The notes below the pieces were generated by a model, which was not told the origin of the DNA, did no database searches, and worked only from the letters and a program-made list of their open reading frames with translations. A program made the position numbers and the translations under genes. A stretch of DNA of 64,000 nt, from positions 1 through 64,000 of the forward strand of contig MU853200.1 in NCBI GenBank assembly GCA_033085395.1, written 5' to 3'. This DNA is from Xanthoparmelia taractica (Eukaryota; Ascomycota; Lecanoromycetes; Lecanorales; Parmeliaceae). Of the stretch, positions 1-10,460 are shown in pieces; within the stretch, counting starts at the first letter, position 1; each line of letters starts with the position of its first letter.

Positions 1-289
1 ATCTTAATATTACTTATTAAGTGCCGGAGTTTAATAATTACTTAAGCTAATTTCGCTCTAACTTATATATTAACCTAAAGTTTTCTTATCTTATTCGTCA
101 CCTAATATAAGAAATAATCTATATTATAAAATATCCCTACATATATTAGAAATTTCTTAGATTATTTCATGATATTAGTAATTTCTTATCTCATATCTTT
201 ATAAGTGATCTAATATAACTTCTTTATAATATCCTTCTATAATATAATATAATACGATATGATATGAAATATTTCATTAAATATATTAG

Positions 290-305
290 ACCTTTCCAGC
301 CCGTA
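290..305 (-). repeat. solitary end of the same inverted-repeat element family
   Basis: On the minus strand this reads CGGGCTGGAAAGGT followed by a stretch that matches the 1186-1457 element end if G-to-A changes are allowed. It is bordered by TA at 304-305. The partner end is not found between 1 and 290, so the rest of the copy either lies outside the window or has been erased by mutation. Confidence 0.5.
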
Positions 306-1185
306 ATTTATTTAATTATTTTCACTTATTACGATATATACTTTCTTATTCTTTAAGATATTAAATTAGATCTTTTTTTAAAGCTTTTCTTTAAAGATAA
401 CGAATAGTAAAAGAAGTCTTTCGTTCACGAATATATATTTAATAAAAGAAACTTATTTTCTACTTCTATTCTAAGCTTTATATTTCTATATATTATACTT
501 GAAATATATAACTCTAACTTTGCCAGTAAAATCAAGAGTAATTTCTTTCTTATTTATATTATACGTATCTTTCTCCTAAATATTATACTTCTAAATTACA
601 AACTTAATAAGCTAAAATCATCGCAGTAGCTTTATTGAATTATATATTATAGTACGCTCTTTGTTTAATAATTAATTAAATCGACTCTATAGCTTAAAAT
701 AATGTTTTAAAAATATAGATATCTAATTATAGTCTATTAATCTATAATTTTCTTTATCTGCTAGCATTTTATAGATTATCTCTTTAATATATATAACTCT
801 TAAAGATTAATCCCACTCTACTAGTTATAGAATTTATAATTATAAAGCTTTTTTCTCTATAGAACTTAATTTTTACTTATCTTTATATACTTCTTAATAA
901 GAATAGATTTTATTATTAATACGACGATTTAGAGTGAAAGTAATAAGATTATAGTATCGTATAATTTGATTAATAATAAATTTATTTTATTAAGAATCTC
1001 TTTTATAGACTATAAGAACTAAGCGTTTCTTCTTAGATAGCTTCTTTAAAGTTATTTTCTTCTTTTAAGTTATTAATAAAGAGAATAAAAAATATAATTT
1101 AACTATAGTGAGAACTATAAATTAATAAATTTACTATTTAACTTTCTCGATTATCTATATTAATTAATTCGTGCATATATATTTA

Positions 1186-1457
1186 CGGGTTGGAAAGGTG
1201 TGGTATCTGTTGAACATAGTCGTTTTCAACTTTTTTTTAACTTTTTTTAAAAAATTATATCTTTTTAATCTATTTATAGAATTTTATAATTATATAAGCG
1301 TTCGCTTAAACTTTTTACGTATTTTTAGAATATAAAATAATATTACGTAATATATTTATTAAAAACTCAATGGGAGTATGGGATATCTTATATCTTTCGA
1401 TATGGTATTCGAAAAACTAATCCCATACCATTAAATATACCACACCTTTCCGACTCG
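1186..1457. mobile_element. MITE-like element with 21-bp terminal inverted repeats
   Basis: The left end (1186-1206) and the reverse complement of the right end (1437-1457) agree over 21 bp, with two differences, both transitions. The shared core is GGAAAGGTGTGGTAT. Both ends abut TA (1184-1185 and 1458-1459), as expected for a TA target duplication of the Tc1/mariner/pogo type. The 272-bp body has no coding capacity and an internal smaller inverted repeat around 1377-1431, so this looks like a non-autonomous (MITE) element inside RIP-mutated DNA. No transposase is visible in the window. Confidence 0.7.
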
Positions 1458-2400
1458 TATATATATTACTATTTTAAGTGATAGAATATTAATAAAATCT
1501 TCGATCGAAATATAAAGAGATACACGAATAGTAGATGTAGACTTTAAGCTAATTATCTTTAAAATACGCTCTAAAATCGCTTCTTTATAATAGAGTAGCG
1601 TAAATTATTAATCGATATTTATTCGATATTTTTATATTAGCCCTTTTTTATATATTTCTATAGATACTATAATATTATTATCGTCGATTACGATCACCTA
1701 TAAATATAGTCGAAGCGAGATTTATATTATATCTATCGCCGAGAATAATTATTAGCGATATTTAATTAATCTCGTTATCGCTAGACCTTTCTATTATACT
1801 CGAGATTTACGTTAATTTTAATTATTTAAGATTATATTAAGATATATTTATTATTGCATTAGATTATTTATTATTTAATTTAAAGCGAGATATATATTAT
1901 AATTAATAACGTGTATATAAAATAGCGAGATCGAAGATTTATTACTACTAGCAGACCTCATCGCCGAGACGTAATTCTTCGCTCTTTGCTCGGCGCTAGA
2001 CAATCTTATTCTCGTCGAATCTCACTTCATATAGCCTTATCGTCACGTCACAAAACACGTTCTACGATTACATATATATATTCTACACGTATCGTAGCTA
2101 GCTACTACGTACGTTACATAATAATAATTTTCATAGCATTTTAGAATTCAAAAAAAGAAATTCTAAATGTCTATTAAGAATCACGTTAGTAATTATTATA
2201 TTATAATATTATACGAATATTTGAATTTAAATAATAATTTAAATAGTACTTTTAAGAGTAGTAATTATTTTATTATTTTCTTAAACCGAGTACTAGCCTA
2301 ATTAAAAGCGATAATAATAGTAAATATTATTATTATTATCACGAAAAATTAAGGTAATAGAGAAAATTAAACTTATAGCCTAGTGTGGCAATTGAAACGG

Positions 2401-2986
2401 CCTTTCAATTAGATTATACGACCTCGAATAATAAAAACGCTCTATTCCAGTAGATCTATCAAAAGAGTTCAAAAAAGGTAGTATTTTGATGGGCTAGCCC
2501 TAGCCCTAATTGTGCATATCCTAGGATTAACGAGTACCGGAACATACCACCAATACTTTAAAATACGTGACTACTTTGCAGTATTTTATTTACTAGACCG
2601 GTCTGTTCTATACCTGTGGAAACATGATTGGCCCCGTGTTCTGAACTGCTGTCACCCATTCTTACACCTGGTTTTTCAGTTAATAGGACAGCCCAACTCT
2701 GAGAGAAAAGTCCAATGGCTAGAATCAGCCAACTGTCTTGCTTCTTCAATCTTGGTGGAAGACCGGGGCCATCCGTTCCTTAGCGGATCAGGGGCCCGGG
2801 GCTCATCACGCTAATAAGTTAGTAGTCGTGCTACTACTATCGTTGCCAATGTGGGCCATACTTACTTATGTTGACATGATCGATATCAAACGACGCTCTG
2901 ATTCACAGTACGTGCGCTTTACGCTCTCACCTAGAATATGTGCGCTGATACTCTCCCCAGAAGCTTCATTGACCTCGCGTAACTGA
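2401..2986. other. upstream region of the desaturase gene
   Basis: This is the transition from the AT-rich island to normal composition. Open frames of 60-100 codons occur on both strands (2512-2814, 2558-2749, 2738-2986), but they resemble no protein I recognise and have no splice support. It is probably promoter and 5' leader of the gene starting at 2987. Confidence 0.5.
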
Positions 2987-4366
2987 ATGGACGCTCCAAT
3001 CAACCCTCTGCTTTTGAAGTCCGATCTCGTAGTCCTGCAGAATCTACTACAAGATATCAGAAAAAGCCATGGGATCAACAGTCAGGATCCCGCGGATTCT
3101 TCTGTAGCTCACGATGATCAATCCTCTATCCGTGCCTTGGACGAGGCACACGATGAAACCACCGTCTTTACCAGCTGGGACCTGAAAGATTTACCAACAG
3201 GGAAAGGCTTCAAGGCAGATCTCCTACGCAAATACATTACTTGGGCTCAATGTATTGTACGCAACCCAGTCGATGTCGTCTTCCTCACACATATCATCCT
3301 CTATCTCAGCACTTCGGTACCTAGCGCAGCATTATTATATTACCACTTTACTTGGGCCCACGCTATCTTCCATTGTCTTTTACAGCTGTCGTACTGTGGA
3401 CCATTCACATTGTTGCTTCACAACCACATCCACAACAACGGCCTTTTGAAGAAAGAGTATGCGTGGTTTGACAACACCTGGCCATACATACTCGAACCGC
3501 TCATGGGCCATACGTGGGACTCTTACTATTACCATCATGTCAAGCACCATCATGTTGAAGGCAACGGGCCAGAGGATCTTTCCTCGACCATACGCTACCA
3601 GCGAGATGAACTGAGTCAATTTCTACTTTATGTTGGCCGATTCATCGCCTTCATCTGGATTGAATTACCTTTATACTTCTTCAGAAAGCGCAAACCTGGC
3701 CTTGCCTTCAAGGCTGCCGGAAGCGAGATGGCCGCGTACCTGTTCATATACCTTGCAGCCCACAGGAACTTATTTCCCACGCTTTTTGTTCTAATCATTC
3801 CCTTTTTCTTGATGCGTATCGGTCTGATGATTGGTAACTACGGTCAACATGCTCTAGTCGATGATGTTGACCCGGCTTCGGACTTTCGATCTAGCATCAC
3901 ACTGATCGATGTACCTGTAAGCCTTCATTTGTCACCCGAAGCACTCTCATCCAAAGTGCTTTTTGAAAGCCTATTGACGAAGTGGAACGTGTAGAGCAAC
4001 CGACACTGCTTCAACGACGGATGGCACACTTCTCACCACTTAAACCCCCTGCGTCACTGGAAAGATCACCCACGAGCTTTCCTCAAGGCAAAGAAGGAGT
4101 ACAGCAATGGGCGAGCCCTTGTTTTCCAGAACATTGACTATCTGATGATGACATATCGAATTTTGATTAAGGACTACCTTTACCTGGCAGATCGCGTGGT
4201 GCCAATTGGGGAACAACTTGGCATGTCGAAGCAGGAGCTGGCAGACATGCTGAGAAGCAAGACAAGGAGATTTTCGGAGGATGAGATTCAAGAGAAATAC
4301 TACAAGAGCCGAAGGACACAAAAGGAATCTAGAAAGAAGGATGAACAGTACATATCAAAGATTTGA
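2987..4366 (+). CDS. membrane fatty acid desaturase family protein
   Basis: Two exons, 2987-3916 and 3995-4366, encode 433 residues. The first frame closes at TAG 3992-3994, but a 78-nt intron (GTAAGC donor at 3917, acceptor ending in that TAG) keeps phase and joins the frame that continues to 4366. Three histidine boxes typical of membrane di-iron desaturases are present: HNHIH (145-149), HHVKHHH (183-189) and WHTSHH (320-325). The third lies just behind the intron, which strongly supports the join. Hydrophobic segments lie near 97-120, 122-145, 215-232 and 245-280. The protein should sit in the ER membrane and insert a double bond or hydroxyl into a lipid chain, but substrate and regiochemistry cannot be read here. 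The gene borders the AT-rich island yet shows no RIP damage. Confidence 0.8.
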
Positions 4367-4733
4367 AAGGGGAAAAAACCTCGATACATATATACTTGTT
4401 GATAATAAAGTGTGGTTCTTTCAGGACACAAAATCTTCAACAGAACGCCGAGACGAAGGACCTCCAGGTCGCCGAAGTTGGTATGTGTCAATTCTTATCA
4501 CACCTCAAAGCACAGGTATGGTATGATGAATCAAGGAAGGCCTGAAGCCAAGGCTGTTGGCTAGACAGCATCCAAAGTGGTTGGTGGCCCCTCAATCTGA
4601 GCCAATGACCCCACATTGCGCCATCACCCCCGCATAAGGTACGCTGGTTTGACACTTCAACGTTCCTTTGCTTTCCTGAGCTTTGTATAATATTCTCAAT
4701 TCATTTTTGACGACTTTACTGACTACGCCAAAA
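4367..4733. other. intergenic, 3' end of desaturase and promoter of the oxygenase
   Basis: No supportable gene. The short open frames (4281-4526, 4363-4545) overlap the desaturase end in other frames. A TATA-like stretch (TATAATATT) lies at about 4686, some 48 bp before the next start codon. Confidence 0.4.
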
Positions 4734-5970
4734 ATGTCATTCAATGCTATTCCCGTGCTTGACCTTTCACTTTCACGCCATTCGGATACTAAACCAGCTT
4801 TTCTGAGCTCTTTGCGCGACGCACTCCTTGATGTGGGCTTCCTCTACATCAAAGATACGGGCATTAATGACGCATTGATTCAAGACGTTATTGAACAAGG
4901 CAAGGCATTCTTCAGTCTCTCGGAAGAGCAGAAATTGGAGGTACAGATGAAAAACGTTCCTAGCTTCCTTGGTGAGATTTGGATTCTTCCCTTCAAGCTG
5001 AACAAAACACTGAAAATGCTGCCTTGCCCCAGGTTATAATAAGCTCGGGAATGAAATTACAGCTCTGAAAACGGATTGGCGAGAGCAAATCGACCTCTCC
5101 ACCACGCACCCTCTCCCAAAGTCTACATCGCCTCTCTACCACAATCTGCTTTCCCCAAATCAATGGCCTAATCCAAGATATCTCCCCAAGTTCCGGTCCA
5201 CGTTTGAGACCTACATCTCCTGCATGTCTAAACTGTCTACCGATTTCACTTCCCTAATCGCCGAATCCTTGAATCTCCCTTCCTCAGTCTTTGATCGTTT
5301 CTTCGACAAAGATCAACAGCACAAGCTAAAGATTATCAAATACCCTGACACTGCTGCTCTCCCTTCGAACCAAACGCAAGGCGTCGGACCCCACAAGGAC
5401 TCCATGCTAACTTCATACCTCCTCCAAGTACCACCCCACATGGGTCTGCAAGCACAAAACCTCAGGGGAGATTGGATCGACTGCCCGCCTATCCCATTCA
5501 CCCTCGTTGTAGCCATTGGTCAAGGTCTTGAGGCGCTCACTCATGGAGTCTGTAAGAGTACCACACATCGCGTCCTCTCCCCACAAGCGGGGCTAGGACC
5601 GAGGTACAGTATACCGTTCTTTCAGGGCGTAAGCTACGACGCCACATTCGAAAGTGTGGATATCCCTGCCGAGATCCTGGCAATGAGAGATGAAAGATTG
5701 AAGCAAAGAGGAGGGACAAGAATCGACGATGTGGAGTTCACGTTTACCAAGGGGAGATGGGCGCATTTGGGTGAAGCGACGCTGGTAAATAGAATCAAGA
5801 GTCATGTGGATGTTGGGGAGAGGTGGTACCCGGAGATACTGGCCCATGTCAGGGCAGAGCAAGCTGCTGACAGGGCCAAGGATGAAGGGCCGGCCGAGGC
5901 TAATGTGCCTCGGTCAGGAGAGCAGACTGTGGGCGCTACCGGAGGGCCGCGGGCGATACGAGCACAGTAA
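4734..5970 (+). CDS. 2-oxoglutarate/Fe(II)-dependent dioxygenase (isopenicillin N synthase-like)
   Basis: Exons 4734-4971 and 5033-5970, with a 61-nt intron between them, give 391 residues. The splice restores the family-typical join around FLGYNKLG and TDWREQ. The N-terminal DIOX_N-like half includes VLDLSL and DVGFLYI. The C-terminal 2OG-Fe(II) jelly roll carries the facial triad: H200 and D202 in PHKD, H258 in TTHRV. R270 and S272 in RYSIPF would bind the 2-oxoglutarate carboxylate. ATG 4734 starts the protein just before the conserved NAIPVLDL segment. These enzymes oxidise small molecules (hydroxylation, desaturation, ring closure) in the cytosol; the substrate is unknown. The tail after about residue 345 is Ala/Glu/Gly-rich and probably disordered. 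Confidence 0.85.
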
Positions 5971-6331
5971 ACCGAGTCGCTTCTTCGTGAAAATTTGTAA
6001 AGTGCTGGGAAGGGTGGTAGTTGCGGCGGGCAAACCCCGAAGTGGTGGCGATCAACACCCACAAGGACCAGATTCCCAGCCCACCAGATGCTCTCTGCCA
6101 GGCTCGATATCATCAAAAATTGCTCGGTCCCGGGAGTCGGAGCCCTTGGTTGCGCATTTTGTCGACAGGACCAGAGCCCATCAGCAATAGGACTCTTGAT
6201 AAAGACGAATATCTGTCTGAGCCCTGACGGACAGCAAACGCATTCACGGCGATTCGCACCGCTGTCAAGCTACGAGGGGCATGAGTGCAAGCTAATATGA
6301 GGGCCTGTAACTCATGAAGATTTTTCTAGCC
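5971..6331. other. convergent 3' intergenic region
   Basis: This lies between the plus-strand oxygenase and the minus-strand acyl-CoA dehydrogenase. Several small frames cross it on both strands without codon or domain support. It is best read as two facing 3' untranslated regions. Confidence 0.4.
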
Positions 6332-7711
6332 CTACTTAGTATACTCCTTCTGGAGTAGCTTTGCAATAGTGGTCAACTGGATGTTACTCGTACCCTCATA
6401 GATAGCCCCAATTTTACTATCCCTGAACATTTTCTCCGCAATACCTTCTCTTACAAATCCCATGCCACCCATCCACTCAATCGCTTGCCCGCTAACTCTT
6501 CCAGCGACCTGTGAGGCGTAGAGCTTGGCCATGGCAGCGTCGCGCACGAAGTCAAGACCGGCTTCCTTTTTGCGGGAAGCGTTGTAGACAAGGGCACGGG
6601 CAGCGCAGATTTCAGTATAGGCTTGAGCAAGTTGATACTGCATTCCCTGAAACTCGCCGACAAGTTGGTTGAACTGTCTGCGGTCGTTCCATACATAGCC
6701 AGCGGCGTTCTCCCAAGCCCCTAGAGCCAGACCAGTCATTTGAGCAGCAATGCCAATCCTGCCTTCGTTGAGCAATCCGATAGCGTACTTGTACCCTTGC
6801 CCTTCTTCGCCCAATAACTGATCCCTGGGTATTTCCACGTCGTCAAAGTTGATAACGCAGGTACTGCTTGCCTTTATACCCAGCTTCTTCTCCTTCTTTG
6901 CTATCGAGAAACCCTTGGCGCTCTTCTCAACCACAAATGCTGTTATGCCTTTATAACCTTTACTTGGATCCATATTCGCAAAAACAATGAAGAAATCTGC
7001 CTCCACCGAGTTGGTAATCCACATCTTCGACCCGCTTATCCTGTAGCCATCCGCCGTCTTTTGAGCTTTGGTCTTCAACGCAAATGCGTCAGAGCCAGAT
7101 GCTGGTTCCGAAAGACAGAAGCTCCCGACTGTCTTCGTTGCCAGCCGTGGCAGCCATTTCCGTTTCGACTCTTCAGTCCCATATTTAAGTATTGCTGTGT
7201 TGACGAGGGTGTTGTGGACGTCCACCAGCACACTGACGCTCGGATCCACCCTTGCCAGCTCTTCTATTCCAACGATTCCTGCTGTAAAATTCATGCCAGC
7301 TCCGCCGTACTCTTCGGGGATTTCAATGCCCATGAGCCCTTGTTCAAAGAGCTCTTCTACCAGAGCAGGATCCATGGATTCGGCTTCGTCCATTGCCCGA
7401 ACTTTGGGCAGGATGGTCTCGGTAGCAAATTTGCGAATGGAGTCGGCCATTAGACTTTCGGTCTCGGAAAGGTGGGTTATGGGTGTAGGGGGAATGGACG
7501 AGATGTCGAGAGGGTCGGCCTGACGCGGGTTTGGCGAGGTCGTGAGGGTACGGAGACTAGAAGATACTGAGCATATGCTTCCCAATATCATTGGGGGGTC
7601 AAAGTAAATCGAATACCATTGATGAGACTTTGGCGTTATTCTTAAGCCTGAAGGGGAGGGGCGAGACGCAGCACGGGTGAGGGGCCGCAGTGCTTTGGTG
7701 AATGAAGACAT
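6332..7711 (-). CDS. mitochondrial acyl-CoA dehydrogenase, short/branched-chain type
   Basis: One open frame of 459 codons from ATG 7711. The N-terminus is rich in Ser, Arg and Ala without acidic residues, a mitochondrial targeting sequence. Acyl-CoA dehydrogenase domains follow in order: alpha-helical N-domain, beta-domain with CLSEPASGSD (FAD and substrate contact) and WITNS, then the C-terminal helical domain with NEGRI and GGMGFVRE. The catalytic base is expected at the Glu of IYEGTSNIQ (about residue 439). The family oxidises acyl-CoA to 2-enoyl-CoA and passes electrons to ETF; sequence style resembles short/branched-chain (isoleucine/valine) enzymes, which is inferred. Positions 7557-7616 could be a 60-nt phase-keeping intron (donor GTATTC, acceptor CTAG). 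Removing it shortens the targeting region by 20 residues. Confidence 0.88.
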   Translation of the reverse strand: MSSFTKALRPLTRAASRPSPSGLRITPKSHQWYSIYFDPPMILGSICSVSSSLRTLTTSPNPRQADPLDISSIPPTPITHLSETESLMADSIRKFATETILPKVRAMDEAESMDPALVEELFEQGLMGIEIPEEYGGAGMNFTAGIVGIEELARVDPSVSVLVDVHNTLVNTAILKYGTEESKRKWLPRLATKTVGSFCLSEPASGSDAFALKTKAQKTADGYRISGSKMWITNSVEADFFIVFANMDPSKGYKGITAFVVEKSAKGFSIAKKEKKLGIKASSTCVINFDDVEIPRDQLLGEEGQGYKYAIGLLNEGRIGIAAQMTGLALGAWENAAGYVWNDRRQFNQLVGEFQGMQYQLAQAYTEICAARALVYNASRKKEAGLDFVRDAAMAKLYASQVAGRVSGQAIEWMGGMGFVREGIAEKMFRDSKIGAIYEGTSNIQLTTIAKLLQKEYTK

Positions 7712-8834
7712 CTTAGATGATTGGAGAACAAGTCGGGGGGAAGTACAATTTGTATTCCAGCGAAGAAAAGAGGAAAAGTGGAAGAGGAGGAAGAGGAGGA
7801 ATAAGACGGAGTTCTGGTTGGAAACATTCGATCAAATGACAATAAGAATAAGATCAAAGAGCCAGCCATATACCTCGGCAAAATTCCGCCGATGCTAACC
7901 GAAAGTATATCGCGTCCGACACACTCCTTTTCTAAACTATAATGAGTATTTATATATCACAGACATACTTTGTGAGAGATGCGGTCTCTCCCTCCTGTCT
8001 TACGCTCTGCAGAGCTCTCCGCCGACCAGAAATTGTTCGGTTCGACTCTATGAAATTGTACTCATATTGTTCCTATTAGCGTCGAGAACGTGCATGCATA
8101 ACGCGATCGATACCCCATGGCCGTCTGTCGGGTAGCCAAGAGGTATGACGACAATCATGACTCGGGCTGAATGCTTTGTCCGACTGATAGCTTAAGTATT
8201 GAAGTCATATCACATTATGCGGCAACAAGATTGACAATTGCTTGCTGAGAAATGTGAAGACGAAGAGAAGCCTACTTGTTTGTGCAGTACATCAAACAAT
8301 AGAAGTACATGTGTACCACATCGCAAGACAGGATGATCACCCACATCACAAATTCACCCCAAAAAGTGTGTGACGAGAGTGGTATAGGAATATCTGTAAC
8401 ATGCAATGCAATTTGGACGGCTGATCTGGCTATGAGAAACTTCGGCTCCAAGTGACTCGAGAAATCAATTAGGACTCATTGCTCAGGAAAGCAATCGTGC
8501 TTGCCAATCTCGTAAGAATTCAAGAAAGAATTGCCGTAAAGCTTACTGTATTGACAGTGGAGGATAGCTATTTCATGGCAGTGGTGGCAGTGACGGGAAG
8601 TGTCTTTGCCAAGGAATCTAGCCTTGGCGCGCTTGAACCGGGAAGTCTCTGGATTCAAGATGTAGACATTATTACCATCACGAGTCCACGGTTTCACGTT
8701 CTCTCTTTTCTACTGTAAAGTATTGCATTTCTTCTTCAAGGGAAGTTCTTCAGCCTATACAGCTTGACAGCCACTGAAAGATAACCTTTCTCCGCCACCC
8801 CCCACTACCAGCTCCACGTTCAGACCATTCAACC
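7712..8834. other. divergent intergenic region
   Basis: This 1.1-kb spacer separates the acyl-CoA dehydrogenase (minus) from the spartin-like gene (plus), so it holds both promoters. The sequence just upstream of 7711 is rich in CT on the coding strand, usual for fungal leaders. The 79-codon frame at 8479-8718 has no recognisable content and I do not call it. Confidence 0.45.
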
Positions 8835-10460
8835 ATGTCTGCAGGCCACAACGAGCCGAGACTGCTCTATAGTGTCGGCAACATAAGTGCATACCACATT
8901 CAAGATGGCCACGAGTCTCCTCTCAGCCACTCCGGGCCGCAGACCTTGTCCCTACTCATGGTCCCTACCTCATCTCCTTTCGCTGACCTATCATCCGCCA
9001 ATCCTTCCAGTGCAGCACCCGAGGAGGACTTTTACCTCCACCTCTACCTTCCCCCCGACCTCGACCTTTCCATACCTGCTACAACTCAGATCTACCACCA
9101 GCCTCCGAGAAGCTACCTTATCCCAAGATGGGATCTAGGACCAGAGAGCGGTGCTTTCACCCGCATTGAGTTCCCCAAGATTGGCACTGGACCTGACAGG
9201 GTCACGCAGGAGGATGTAGATACCTTTGAGACAATTCTGGCACAATGCACTGCCTTTTTAGAACGCGCAAGCTTCCCATCTGCTGGTGGAAAGAATTATA
9301 ATCCAGCGGAATTCGCTCCTGGCGAGGGTTATGTTGGCTCTGGCCTGGGTGGCAGTGGGAAGGGCCACATTGTCCTTGTGGATGAAGAAGATGGATCTGT
9401 CGTGGGCGAGCTTGGGGAGGGTTTCCACGTTGTTGAGGGCAAGGATGTACACGCCGGCTCCAAGAGTATGATATCCTCTCCTATCAAAGGCATTGCGTTG
9501 GGGGGAAGCACGCTGACTTCACCAGGACCTGTTGAGATCCATTTGCCCCAGGAAGGCGAGGGCAACCAGATTAATGTCACCAATGCTTCAGAAGAGTATC
9601 TTAAGATGGCCAAGCATCCCGCTTACAAAGATTCAACCCTGGTGCAAAACGCTGCTGTGGCTTCTCGGCTTATAGTCACAGGATCTGGATGGCTAGCGAA
9701 TCAGATGACCACTGGAGCGGACAACTTCACCAAAAAGACGAAGCCAAACCCCAAACCAATGACCTTCACGCCGACTACTCAAGAAAGGGTGCGAAAACTG
9801 AACAGCGTTACCCAGGGCGCTGTGAGTCTATCCGCAAAGACCGTTGGCCAAGTCACCAGACATGCGCAGAATCTTGGCGCAACCCTGACCCGCCGGGGCG
9901 AGCAACAGAAGAAAGGCCACAAGGCCGACCGAGAAGGCTACAAACCGGGCTTACTGAACAAATCGATGATGGCCTTTTCGACAATTGCAGACGGCGTCGA
10001 TTATGCTTCACGTAACCTCTTGGCCTCAGGGTCCAGCGCTGCCACTCAAGTCGTTGGCCATCGGTATGGAGAGAATGCAGGGAATGTGGCTGGTAACATT
10101 GTAGGCGGCGTGAGAAACGTTGGTCTCGTTTACGTAGACGCGGCAGGGGTTTCGCGCAGAGCAGTCATCAAGTAAGTCTCTGTGATGGAAGGCCTCATCT
10201 ACTCGAACATGGGGGCTAATTGGAGGACCAGGTCCGTTGCAAAGGGCATGGTGGTTGGCAAAGCGCCCGGCGGAGGAGACTTGGTAGTTGGCGGTGGAGA
10301 TGGCGGAGCTATTCCACCAGAGGCGATGCCCGCTGATAAACCTGGGACGGTGGGAAATGAGAGCATGGGCGCAGGGTCAGGTACACAGGTTGGCTTTGGC
10401 AACAAGTCGGCTCCAATGGCGGAGAAGTCGAGCTCATTGGGTGAGCCAATGGGCTCCTAA
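8835..10460 (+). CDS. spartin/senescence-domain protein
   Basis: Exons 8835-10171 and 10232-10460, joined across a 60-nt intron (GTAAGT donor, CTAAT branch), encode 521 residues. The N-terminal half starts with LLYSVGNISAYHI and has PRSYLIPRW, as in fungal relatives of plant early-responsive-to-dehydration and spartin proteins. The senescence domain begins near residue 277 (SRLIVTGSGWLANQM) and runs through GVDYASRNLL and VGHRYGEN to the end of the conserved part just beyond the splice (AKGMVVGKA). The last 60 residues are Gly-rich. Spartin relatives associate with lipid droplets and endosomal membranes; that role here is inferred from family. Confidence 0.75.

Larger units (their letters stand above)
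1..2400. repeat. AT-rich, RIP-like gene-free island
   Basis: The block is overwhelmingly A and T, rich in TA and AT dinucleotides, and has stop codons in all frames, so no coding region survives. Base composition climbs gradually between about 1900 and 2450 and then becomes normal for the window. In Pezizomycotina this pattern usually means repeated DNA mutated C-to-T by RIP, often near telomeres, centromeres or transposon nests. That cause is inferred; the composition is what is seen. It contains one short inverted-repeat element (1186-1457) and one more copy of that element's end near 290. Confidence 0.8.

Noticed and set aside
2987..7711. Desaturase, 2OG oxygenase and acyl-CoA dehydrogenase as a lipid pathway cluster
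   Set aside because: Only three genes on mixed strands; the acyl-CoA dehydrogenase is a housekeeping mitochondrial enzyme. Proximity alone is not enough.
8036..8060. GGTTCGACTC as a tRNA B box
   Set aside because: No A box at the right distance and no cloverleaf could be drawn; no tRNA was found in the window.
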